A stretch of 64,000 nt of DNA from the NCBI GenBank assembly GCA_008704415.1, contig VXIS01000021.1, positions 124,001 to 188,000 of the forward strand, given 5' to 3'. Made by a program: the position numbers and the translations under genes. Shown in pieces: positions 21,918-31,070 of the stretch. The first letter of the stretch is position 1. Each line of letters starts with the position of its first letter. Source of the stretch: Sphaerosporella brunnea (lineage: Eukaryota > Ascomycota > Pezizomycetes > Pezizales > Pyronemataceae). Below the pieces are notes generated by a model that saw only the letters and a program-made list of their open reading frames with translations, was not told where the DNA came from and made no database searches.

Positions 21918-22782
21918 CAGGGCGGTCAATAGTCCGGCCGGCCGCCAGGTCAAACGGGGCCCCACGGAGTGGGTCAGGTCGGGCCGGTGATGTGGCGAGC
22001 CCGACAGGTTCGGGCTGGCATAAGAAAAACCTGGATATCTGATAGGCGCCGGCCGGTGCCCGGTATCCTGAATTAAGGTCGGGTCGGTCATTGTGCCGAC
22101 GACGGGGCCACTGAAGGCGCTAGTCGTTCGGTGTTCGCCGCAGCTAAAGCCTCGATCACAATCAACAGACTGATCGATCCATCCCAAAAACAAGAACTCG
22201 GATGAGAGTCCAAATAATGCGGTGCGGAAATACTGACGATTTAATCACAAATCTCGCAAGTTCGACGCACTTTAACCCAGAAAATACAGGTCTGAAGAGA
22301 AGCGGATGAACTTGGCTGACGTTATGCTCACAAATCAAAAGATTTCGAAACCTATGGAGCGTGGCAGAAGAGCTATTGTGAACACTACAACTGTTGCGCG
22401 GCAATATTCCGGCTTCATTTGGTGCCCCGGTGACATCAAAACAGCCAGCTTGCAGACAGGGTGCGGAACTTTGCCGGTGCTCATCGCCCGCAATTCGCGT
22501 GGTCCTTCAGCGCGAATCTACACTGTCATCCCATGTTCTTCCGTGCGCTATAAGTTGTGCTGCTCATGTTTCTTTCCTTGATGTATGTGTAAGCAAAAAA
22601 CCTCAGATGCCTGGCGGGCCCGCCCGGCGCCGGGTACTTCTGGGCCTGGCGGGTGCCCTCAGGCGCCTGGGTCTCGATCCAAAAAGCCTGGTCCAAACGG
22701 GCCGTGATTTCAAAAGCCCGTTTCAATCAGTCCGGTTCAGGCCGCGCTCAAAGCCGGACTGGCCGGACTTTTGACAGCCCTG
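21918..22782 (-). mobile_element. hAT-like non-autonomous element 2 (865 bp)
   Basis: The ends are cagggcggtcaatagtccgg at 21918 and the inverse of CAGGGCTGTCAAAAGTCCGG at 22782. It is flanked by an exact 8-bp duplication, gtatcaag (21910-21917 and 22783-22790). Terminal segments of about 170-190 bp match the element at 14443-15102 in the opposite orientation, while the interior (roughly 22130-22600) is different sequence. It inserted beside or within the 5' part of the copia remnant, so it is younger than that element. No transposase frame is present. Confidence 0.88.
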
Positions 22783-23895
22783 GTATCAAGACACACGTAC
22801 TCCTCAGCAACGCCAATGCATGGAACCCCCCGCCGCGGGTTGCGTGTTACGCAAAGCCATACCCTCCTTCCTGTGACCATGAAGCAAACCCTACTGGCGG
22901 CCGACCTCTCTCTTTCGCCGGCGGTGTTCCACATTCTCCTCCAGCAAGGTCCACGTAGAGTCGGCCATAGCTTTGCCCGCTGGAAGTTGTCCCCGGCAAC
23001 ATATGCCGCCATGCACGCGACCTCGAGCTTGCAGCGTGTGTCGATATCGGCATTGAGCCATGAAGGGACTCACCTGATTTTCTGTGCGCTTGCGACACGA
23101 GTGAGGCGTCGTTCAGAACGTACTAGACGATCTCGGGTATCGGCACCAAGCTGACCGAAAATTCGGACTTTTCCATACATCCCACGCGCCACGGACAGTG
23201 CGACGCTCCATCTCCCACATGGGCAATCGCAAAAAGCGAAAGTTGCCGTTGTCCGCCAGGATGCCGGTTAATGGCAGGTGAAAGCCGTATTTGAAGTTTT
23301 AGTACTCGCAAGCATCGCCTTGTCGAAGGACCTGGACAAAGTGTCAGTATTGCAGAGTGGAATTTACAGGCACAAACATACCTGTGTGATCACTGATGGC
23401 CGTTCATGTTTAGCTTTGATCGGGAGTTTCATATCAATGATCACAACACAGCTAACCATGCCAAAGGCTCTATACCCACGCCTGACGGCTTTCGAGGCGA
23501 CGCACTTCAAAGCCACCTGGCACTATTCAAACGCGGCCTACGGAGCTTTCCAACACTGTAATAAACATCGGCGCCAAAAAGCGTGAGCGCACCAACTCAT
23601 GGTCACGATGCTGCGCAGGGCCCTGATGCTGTATCACCGAGTTCATATCATCCGCCATGCGTCGGAACACGTGGTTGCTAAGCGCGCGCGCAAGAGTGGG
23701 AAGGTGATGGCAGCCTGCATAATGCGATCCGGATGCAGACCGTATGAATGCGCGGTGGCGTGATACCGGACGCGGAAGAACGGGACATCTTGGTCGGCGC
23801 AGGCGTTATCTCAAGGGGGTCCTCAGCGAGAACGGGGTTGTAACTCTCACAAGTCGGGTAAGCCGGAAGTCGTATTGTGATATAATGGTGATTGC

Positions 23896-24060
23896 CAGTG
23901 TTCCTTACGGGCCGGGGCGGTGTGCAGGGCAGGTCGGCCCGCACGGTCTGCCATAGTCCAGTCAAGTCCGCGGGCGACACAGGAGTGAAGCGATCCAGTC
24001 CGCGATTCATCTGGGGCTCCAAAACCTGGTGCATGTGTTCCGAGGACTGGACCAACTACT
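23896..24060 (+). repeat. One-ended hAT-like element
   Basis: The left terminus CAGTGTTCCTTACGGGCC resembles the terminal repeat of the element at 37529-37875 (CAGTGTTCCTAATAGCC) and the end of repeat D. GC-rich sequence with CAGTCC motifs follows, as in repeat D. The other terminus is not found, so the right limit given is only approximate. The stretch 22791-23895 contains no gene I can support. Confidence 0.4.
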
Positions 24061-24410
24061 CCTAGCTTGTCCAACTCATCCCACGTACGGGCCAGAACAC
24101 ATATACTACAATGAGGTCGATTGCGCAGAGCGAGCTGTTACGAGCAGACAGGAGGTTGTTATTGACAGGAAAGCTAGACACCTCATTGAAAACACACCTT
24201 TAACGATTGTGACCCTCAGGGACGAGATCTCTGGCGCTGGTAAATTGGTGCCCCGTTGCTGCTGCTTTGCCGTGCCATTACACATCTCTTCCTTTATTTG
24301 GAATATGGACTGTCTCCAATCGGAGCGTGGTTGGCAGATTGAACGTTTGACCACCGGTTGACTGGCTGTTCGTTGTGTATTGGCTGTTGGTCGTTGGTCG
24401 TCAATAGGCT

Positions 24411-24892
24411 TGTTTTCTTTTTTCGTTTTGATCATGTTGTATTCGGCCGCTTGCGGCCATGACATATAAGTAACATAGGATCATCGCTGTCCGTAGCCTC
24501 AGGGTCTCTCTGTGGGGTCTGCTCCTCCAAAGGAAATAAACCAAGGAAATTCGTACCTGATATGTTGCGCGCCAAGGACATTCGTCGAGGGGACAAAGGA
24601 GAGAGACATGATTGATCAATTGGCATATTCATCCGTCGCCTGTTTTTCCCTTCTTTTGTGGGGTATGCCACTGCGTTCCACAACACCGCCTTCTGCTTGG
24701 GCCAACGGGCGCCGAATGCGAACGGATGCTCGCTCGTCTAGACTGGTGTGCCTGAGCAGCACCAGCACTTGTCGTCTTGCCTCCTGTTAGTCCAATGCAG
24801 GTATGAGGCCATCGGCGCTTTGTTCAGCCTGAGCTGATAAAAACGCGAGGCATGGGCGTTCGGCGCCTTAGCTGCCACCCGGTTGGGCTATT
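24411..24892 (-). mobile_element. 5'-truncated LINE copy (ORF2 C-terminus plus 3' tail)
   Basis: On the minus strand the copy encodes SRFYQLRLNKAPMASYLHW, then TNRRQDDKCWCCSG, and after a stop the HPFAFGAR / KAVLWNAV block. This is the cysteine-rich C-terminal domain found at the end of fungal LINE ORF2. A 3' UTR with GGAGGAGCAGACCCCAC follows, then the palindrome GGCCGCAAGCGGCC and an A-rich tail (complement of 24411-24435). The flanks gtcaataggct (24400-24410) and gtcaatatgct (24893-24903) match at 10 of 11 positions and are a likely target duplication. Confidence 0.8.
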
Positions 24893-25055
24893 GTCAATAT
24901 GCTCTCGATTGGTACCGATATTTCAACAGCGTCCACGGTGGAGAGGGCAACATCCTTCCTACACACCACTCGCTTCGTGCTTACCAGCGCCAAGCCGCAA
25001 CGTGGTGCTCTCTGATTGGTCTATACTTACCATCACGGAGCCAACTTTCGCCTCA

Positions 25056-26111
25056 ATGCCCTACCACTCCTCCTTCTTCCCGAAATGGGGAAACTTCAAC
25101 ACTCCGTGCTTTCAGTGCGAGATGTTCGGGCACTTAGGACAAGCGTGTCGCGAGGTACGCAAAGGCCGCACCCGGCGTGAGCTCCTCGAAGTCTTCACGC
25201 GACAACAAGCGGAAGACGCCCTCGTGCTCGACGAATGGACGAAGGTGCATAACACACCTCCAGCCCCAGTGGCACACGACGCGGAGATGCAGGACGTGGA
25301 ACCAGGCGTCCTCTATCTCGAAGACGTCCAAAAAATGTTAGAACGGCGCATCGACGCCTTCAAGGAAGGACACGATACCAGCATGGCCAGTTTGGTCACG
25401 ATTGTACTTGAGCTGAAAGGTACAGTCGACAAGCTCTCTGCTCAGAACGGTGAGCTTCTGGTTCGACTTAAGGGGCTCGAAGCGAAAAGCCCTCGAACTA
25501 CGACGGTATCACACGGGGCGACCCAGACGTTGCCCCCGCCATGGGTCGCCAATTCTGCCACCCAGACGCTGTCCGCAGCTCCGCCCCCGCCCGCAACGAC
25601 GGTGGCGGACACGCCGACAGCTCCACCTGCTGCGACAAAGTCGAAACGTAAGCGCTCCGGGCCGCCTAGCCCGGCGCAGAAACCGACAAAGCACGCACGT
25701 GAGATCTCTCCCCCCCCCTCCCTGATGCATTCGAAGCATGCAGGGCCGAGCGACGCACTGGTCCCGGTGCGCCCAACGCCTGACACGCGAGATGCACCAG
25801 CCCTGTCCACCCCCCGCGATGAGGCTGAGGCGAAAGAGGGATGGAAGAATGTTGAGAGAAAGAAGCGCAGGCGGCCCTCGGGCCGCACTGCGGCACAGTC
25901 AGCCGGGAAGAGCGTCCCGTCCTGGGCCCAAGTGGCCGGTGACGGAGCCGTGTGCTTCAACTTCTACATAGGAGGAGGAGCGAGCAACACCAAGCCACGC
26001 ACAACGCGCAAACCCCAGGGGGGCAGTAAGAAGGAAAAGGAGAAGGGGAAGAGGAAGAGGAAGGGGAAGGGGGAGGCGAGGGAGCAGCGGGCTCCGGACG
26101 TGCGGGGTTGA
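25056..26111 (+). CDS. LINE ORF1 protein with CCHC zinc knuckle
   Basis: A 351-codon protein. The open frame extends further upstream to 24852, but that part lies outside the element across its target duplication. The ATG at 25056 (MPYHSSFFPKWGNFNTPCF) is therefore the better start. Residues 19-32 form a CX2CX4HX4C knuckle, CFQCEMFGHLGQAC. A helical segment follows (VQKMLERRIDAFKEG..., LKGTVDKLSAQNGELLVRLK) that could form a coiled coil. The centre is Pro/Ala/Thr-rich with basic patches (KSKRKRSGPPS). The C-terminus has GWKNVERKKRRRPSG and a Lys-rich tail (KKEKEKGKRKRKGKG). ORF1 proteins of LINEs bind element RNA and package it into RNPs; that role is inferred from family resemblance. The frame has no stop or shift, so this copy could still be translated. 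Confidence 0.8.
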   Translation: MPYHSSFFPKWGNFNTPCFQCEMFGHLGQACREVRKGRTRRELLEVFTRQQAEDALVLDEWTKVHNTPPAPVAHDAEMQDVEPGVLYLEDVQKMLERRIDAFKEGHDTSMASLVTIVLELKGTVDKLSAQNGELLVRLKGLEAKSPRTTTVSHGATQTLPPPWVANSATQTLSAAPPPPATTVADTPTAPPAATKSKRKRSGPPSPAQKPTKHAREISPPPSLMHSKHAGPSDALVPVRPTPDTRDAPALSTPRDEAEAKEGWKNVERKKRRRPSGRTAAQSAGKSVPSWAQVAGDGAVCFNFYIGGGASNTKPRTTRKPQGGSKKEKEKGKRKRKGKGEAREQRAPDVRG

Positions 26112-26244
26112 AGAGGGGGTGAAACACTGTCCTTTCTGTACACTTTTTGCGATTTCCTTGATTTTCTTTCCTTCGGAGGAGCAGGCCCCAGAGTAGGACC
26201 CCGAGCCTAGGGGTAGCGATGATTCTGTTCTACCTGTATGTCAT

Positions 26245-26291
26245 GGCCGCAAGCGGCCGAATACATTATGATTAAAACAAAAACAAAAAAA
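26245..26291 (+). promoter_or_regulatory. 3'-terminal hairpin and A-rich tail of the LINE family
   Basis: GGCCGC-AA-GCGGCC (26245-26258) forms a six-pair stem directly before GAATACATTATGATTAAAAC and the A-rich end. Versions recur at the ends of the other LINE-related copies (complements of about 24411-24460, 51550-51590 and 54290-54330; plus strand at 57131-57185 and 58183-58226). Position and conservation suggest a site recognised by the LINE reverse transcriptase; that function is an inference. Confidence 0.6.
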
Positions 26292-27009
26292 GGTGGAGAG
26301 GGCAATATCCCCGGCTGGATATCAAACTGCCAAATGCGATATGCTCGATGCCTTGTTAACGGCAACGCGATGGGGCAAGCTGTAGAGTGAGCCGGGAAGT
26401 TTGGGTCCCATAGCTGATAGCAGTCGGGGTATCTGCTGCAAGTATACTGTCACAGCGTTCCATCCTGAGTCTGAGCCATGCCTTTCCCGAAGAGCTTCGT
26501 CTGGGTGCGAAACCCACTGAATTCTTCGCCTGTGCTCTTCCGACAAACTGAATAACCTCTTGCCAGCTAAGAGGATTAGTGAACGCCGTACACGGCTGCC
26601 ACTGGTTCAAGGCACTGCACGAGCCGACCAAGGCCCTCGGGGCTACGATACAGGTATGTCAGACGTTCGATTTTCTGAGAGCGGGGCGTCACCCTATGCA
26701 CTGAGCATGATGCTAGGAATTTGGTCACCAGTGAACGGAACACAATTGCTTTGGACGGAGGGCGGTGTAGGAGGAGCAGAGTTTCTGTACATTGAGAACC
26801 ATCCCGTCGATGTCTTTCCATGCTATGCACTTCCGAAGAGGGATACAGGCAACCACAGAAATCAAGTGATCGGTGTTCCCTTCTCTCGGTAAGGCGTTCA
26901 CCCATGGCTAAACACTGGGTGTGCGGCACATTACATCCACGCGCAGAATTTTGGCGGTGTCACCTCACGGGCAGGATTCAGAATTCTCCGGACGCGTCAA
27001 CAGTGATCT

Positions 27010-27812
27010 TCTAGTCCGTTCACAAGGGCGAAGGGCCCAGCACCGTTGCGGCTGGGTACTAAACAGCTCGCGCACGTAGTTCGCCCGCTGGATCAGCGTC
27101 TTGTTACGCGCATCTTTGTCTCGGTTGCTCTTCAGCTCGCCGACCACACGCACCTGATCCCAGTAGGTGCGCAGTGTGCTATTTGGTGCCGCGCAGCGCA
27201 GTAGCAGGTCGGTCTTCCGCTTGGCATCGCCGCCCTGGAGGATCAGAGTCCCCAATGCAACGTACTCCATATCGTGGTTCCTACCAACCGATGTCAGTAG
27301 GGGGGCGATGTCGTTAAAGAACCAGCGATCTCGTTAAAGAACCATCGCAGCACGGCTCCCTCGCGGGTTGACTCCTGGGGCCAATTCACCCAGCTGCTTC
27401 CATCGTGCAGGCGTTCTGGCATCTGGACGGATGTGCGTCCATCGAACATCGCCCACAGCAACGCGTCATCATAGACTATCTTGCCCCACCGCTCGTTGTA
27501 TAAACTGAGGTCCAGCATCGCCCGCGTGGTGTTTGATGGCCCTGGCCTGTTGTGCCTGTCGTTGAATCGATGCGGCCGAAAAGAGTCAGAGGTGATATAG
27601 TGCGGCGTCGACTGCTCGGTCCCCCAGTTGATGGAAAGATGCTGCAGTGATTCCACCAGCGTGAGTGCCGAGGACAATCGCGCGCCATTGTTGGTGCGTT
27701 CGGATTGGGTTGATGCGCGCTGCCGCACCAGCGACGGAGCTGGCTGTGGAGACCGAGGCAGAGCTGGAGAGGAGGCCTCTCTGCGGCGGTCCATGGAGCG
27801 TGTAATGGCCAT
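27010..27812 (-). pseudogene. Truncated FunK1 kinase paralogue, broken by a 20-bp tandem duplication
   Basis: The minus-strand start MAITRSMDRRREASS parallels the start of the intact kinase at 11541. The family leader follows: RPHRFNDRHNRPGPSNT, then LYNERWGKIVYD, then ERLHDGSSWVNWP, then GAVLRWFFNEI. There the frame is lost. Two adjacent 20-bp copies (27308-27327 and 27328-27347, 18 of 20 identical) lie at the break. Past them, in another frame, the text again matches the intact gene: MEYVALGTLILQGGDAKRKT, DLLL, QVRVVGELKSNRDKD, NYVRELFSTQPQRCWA. Homology ends near 27040, so the kinase catalytic domain is absent. The break is therefore both a small duplication and a large 3' truncation. Confidence 0.85.
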
Positions 27813-28101
27813 TGCTCTTAAAGTTGTGATTGTATTATTTCTGATGTTGTTGGCGAACCCGATGATCAGGAAGGATGATCGAATGACCAGCCACTGAACA
27901 ATGATTGATCGCGAATGATCTCCCGACCGCGGCTCGCAGGACGCTCAATAGGACTGAAATACCGTACGACTAACCACCCGTTTGCTGACCACACGTTGCC
28001 TGTTCGTTAAGGACCGGTAGGACAGCCCAAGGAGGAGTTCAGCGCAACTTCGACGTCCGGTTCAACGCCCTGCGCTGCATCATGGTCACTCTGAGCGGTC
28101 T

Positions 28102-28738
28102 CTATAGTTTCACAGTCGGCGCTGGTTCTTTCTCCGGCTCCTCATATGCCCATTTTTCCCAGGGTTTCTCATCTGTCTGCTTCAACCAATGCTTGAGCAG
28201 TAGAAGAATGCTACTCGATCCTTCGCGAAGACGGTTCCGCTTCTTGGTGATGATGTCACTAGCCACTGACAAAGGTTGCTCGCAGGGTACGCTTGAGGCA
28301 CATCTTGCAAGGTAATCTTGTGCCATTTTTGCAATGTATCTAGCGCCATTAGAGTGAGGTCAATAGCAGTGAGAAATGCAGGCAGCTCTTTACCCCAACG
28401 TCCACTGAGCTCTTTGTTGAATGCTCGCATCGTATCTTCTTCCATACGTGCGCTGAGCGCTGACTGTTCGTTGGCTGACATCCGTCAGGTTGTCCGGGTG
28501 AATTTGGGGATTTGGAGTTGGGAGGGGGAGGGGGAGGAGCGGCGTGGTTGTGGGACGGGAAGTCGACTTGACAGTGCCGGCGGCGAAACCTCGTGCTATC
28601 TAGAAAGCGCGAATGACTCGAGTCCGGCGCTAGCTCAAACATTTTTCGATCGAGTGCACTCGAGTGCAAAAATACATAGACTTGAGCGGGCTCGTTCGAG
28701 CTTTGTGCTCGAGCTTGCTCCGCTCGTGCGAAACACTA
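28102..28738 (-). mobile_element. Internally deleted hAT element with transposase C-terminus
   Basis: On the minus strand 28326-28102 encodes AKMAQDYLARCASSVPCEQP, then SVASDIITKKRNRLREG and LLLLKHWLKQ. This is the C-terminal dimerisation block of hAT transposases. Just upstream, 28481-28182 encodes an N-terminal-like segment starting MSANEQSALSARMEED in another frame; the two meet at a frameshift near 28330, suggesting an internal deletion. The minus-strand start of the element is probably TAGTGTTTCGCACGAGC (complement ending at 28738), rich in GCTCGAGC motifs. The opposite terminus and the 8-bp duplication were not found. Its termini differ from those of the hAT-like elements at 14443, 21918 and 37529, so it is not their direct parent. 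Confidence 0.75.
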
Positions 28739-28746
28739 GGTCAATG

Positions 28747-30554
28747 GGTGTAACTTCGAATGTAGAGCGGCAGACACACACCAGCAAGGGTTTCTGGACC
28801 ATGATGAGAACGCAGGTTTTTGTGTTTTACGTTGCTAGACCGCCAGTGGAGGCGCGGCAGGCACGTTTTAGATGGATAGTAACAACTTGAATATAACTGA
28901 GCGCGGCAGCTAAATTACAAGTTGTAGTGTGGCAGCCTGACTCTGCGATTTGGGCCATTCACGAACCTGATCCAAAGGATCAACGGGCCGAGCTAGCTCA
29001 AGCCGACACTGCTGGATCGATTCGAGCTGGCCCGTATCCATCATTAGAGCGATGCGTTCCTCGTTGTGGAATCATGGTCGAAATGGGAGAAAGGAATCTG
29101 CCAATACAGCTCGTTCTGTGAACCGGCTCCAGAAATGTTGGCAAACCTGCGATTGAGTGATGTTTGCGATGGAGGAGAACAGCCTCGTCCTTGGGGTATC
29201 CAAATTTTCGAGGCCAGTCCTGGTCTCCCTGGTGTTTATATTCGCCACCCTGCTTCCTAAGCGTTTACTGCGTTTTGCCTTGAGGTCAGCCGAGACAGAT
29301 CGTTGACCTCGACTCCATATAGCCACTACACCAGCCCTCTCCCGGCGATGATTACCATCACCCCAGCTTTACCATATGGCAACCTCTTACAAGAAAAATT
29401 CAAATGCCAGAAATGCCGCGGTCAACACCGTACAGCCCATCGTGGGATGTTCACATTAACCTTTCCTGCGCGTGGTCCTGCCGAGCCCACCGATGAGACT
29501 CATAGTGAACGAGGCACCTGTCATCTACAGCCAAACAATCACTGGTTGGAACGCATCTCGGCACGCGGGTGCATGCGCAACCGGATAGAAACCTCGGTGA
29601 TGACGATGATAGCCACTACCTGCCTCACCGGGGGCAAAAACAATGTTAGAACGACTAGTCACGCCATGATTGTGTCCGTCAGGTTAGCTTGGTATCATTT
29701 TTATTCAACAGAGGAAGCGCGCAAGGCCCTCAGAAACACTGTTTGAATTTGTTAGTCTTTAGGTTTGAGGAGGCAAGAGCCAGCCGAACGCCAAAAAAGA
29801 AGTGGACAGAAAAACCAATATTTCATTTCAAAGCACCAACGAACGTGGGGAATGATTGTCACGTTTTGAACAGTTCAACAGCTGTTCAGAGTGCTACGCC
29901 GTGGACACGGGGTCTAGTTACAGGTCGCAAGGATATCGTGACACATGCTTGGTGGATTAAACAATAACAAGGAGAGCCCTACCCATTGAATGTGGAGCTC
30001 CTTGCTCCGTGCCAATATTGTGCACAAGCGGACTGCGGGGGCTACGGGGTGAGTGACAGAGGGTGACAAGCGACGGAGCTAGTCTAGGGAGCAGAATTTT
30101 TTTACAACCGGTGGCTCCGCTCCTTCTTTGTCCATCGCCATCCATTGCGATATCACGGTTTAGTTGCTGGCCCATCATTAGGGCTATCCCTGATGCTCGG
30201 CAGCTGCGCTGGGAGGACCGGCGTGGGCGCAGCAGCGGAACGACAAGAGTCTAATCGCTTTTCAAAGACCAGAGCGAAGCGACTGCGGATGCAGGTGAGA
30301 GTTTTTTTTCTGTGTTTCCTGTTTCTTGGTTTTTGTATTATGACAATGTACGAGTTTTTTGTGATGCGTATTAATATTGGCACATCCCCAGAAGTACTGA
30401 AATACACGTCAATCAGCGGTTAAGTAGAGTTAAACCCTCCGGTAACCGCCCTACAAGCTGGACCATCGGCTCAAATCACTCCATCATCGATCCACCAAAC
30501 CAGTCAGACCGGATTTTCAACCCCCCACCTTCACTTTCTAGTGGACCAAGCAAC
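28747..30554. other. No supported gene
   Basis: Frames such as 29303-29746 plus (with a CxxC pair, KCQKCRG) and 30145-30423 plus (with one hydrophobic stretch, VFFLCFLFLGFCIM) occur but lack family motifs or splice support. I see no terminal repeats or RNA genes. Confidence 0.4.
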
Positions 30555-30705
30555 CCTACTTCCAAGAACCCTAATTTCAACACACCCAACAGCCAGCCAA
30601 CCCCACGTGAAACCTGACTTCAAAACCAACTCACTTCCAACGAACCTCACTTCCAACCGACCTCACTTCTAAGCAACCTCACTTCGAACCTACCCCACCT
30701 GCGCT
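30555..30705 (+). repeat. Degenerate short tandem repeat (cctcacttccaac type)
   Basis: About eight imperfect repeats of a 15-19 bp unit resembling aacctcacttccaaccga occur in a row. They lie just upstream of the two-exon zinc-finger candidate at 30761. The pyrimidine-rich tract could be part of its promoter or leader, or a simple minisatellite. Confidence 0.6.
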
Positions 30706-30760
30706 TGCTGAAATTATTTTGCTTACTTCACAACTGACACAACCCACCATCACCCCAGCA

Positions 30761-31070
30761 ATGACGATGTTCAAAAAGTACTGCAATATCTGTGAACACG
30801 TTGGGTTCGAGACAAATCATGCCAGACACATGCGCGAGGTAAGCTCAAAGCAATCAATCTATGGTAGGAGGTGCGTTGACAAACAAACAGGCTCATCATA
30901 TGTATCTGTGTGTCAATCATGAGAAGTTCTCAAAGGCGACCACGTACGTAACGAAAAGTAGAGGTTTGCTGGCGTGCGGCTGCCAGCAGCGCTTGAAGAT
31001 TGGCCCTAGCACCACCGATTGGTGGAAAACCTTGACGCTCGCTCAGGCTTCCTTGAATAGATGTGCATAG
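30761..31070 (+). CDS. Possible two-exon small protein with a zinc-finger-like motif
   Basis: Exon 1 is 30761-30838 (26 codons, MTMFKKYCNICEHVGFETNH...). The intron is 30839-30890 (52 bp, GTAAGC...ACAG, with a TTGAC branch-like site), and exon 2 is 30891-31070. The splice joins the exons in phase 0 and gives 85 residues. The joined text has CNIC, then a His cluster (HARHMREAHH), a pattern like a C2H2 finger, and a later CGC pair. The family is unknown to me. It may be a short host gene or the N-terminal piece of a larger decayed gene such as a transposase, since many have an N-terminal zinc finger. The canonical donor, acceptor and phase are the main support. From 31071 to 32867 there is no other gene I can support. 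Confidence 0.45.

Larger units (their letters stand above)
24956..26291 (+). mobile_element. ORF1-only LINE-derived retroposon (HAL1-like), complete copy
   Basis: A 1336-bp insertion with ggtggagagggcaacatcc at 24937-24955 and ggtggagagggcaatatcc at 26292-26310, a 19-bp target duplication with one mismatch. Inside are about 100 bp of leader, ORF1 (25056-26111), about 135 bp of 3' UTR, the palindrome GGCCGCAAGCGGCC (26245-26258) and an A-rich tail ending at 26291. There is no ORF2. The 3' UTR (GGAGGAGCAGGCCCCA..., CATGGCCGC...) is shared with ORF2-bearing LINE copies in the window (24411-24892, 52991-53500), so the reverse transcriptase would be supplied in trans. Two truncated relatives of the same design are at 54289-55273 and 57850-58226. 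Confidence 0.87.

Noticed and set aside
21463..21990. 175-residue plus-strand frame
   Set aside because: Antisense to the copia integrase and running into the hAT-like element end; the real coding sense is minus.
24852..25055. Upstream extension of the ORF1 reading frame (68 codons)
   Set aside because: It crosses the target duplication at 24937-24955 into older flanking DNA, so it is not part of the retroposon; the ATG at 25056 is preferred.
25442..25960. 172-residue minus-strand frame
   Set aside because: Antisense to the ORF1 of the retroposon; GC-rich third positions keep the opposite strand open.
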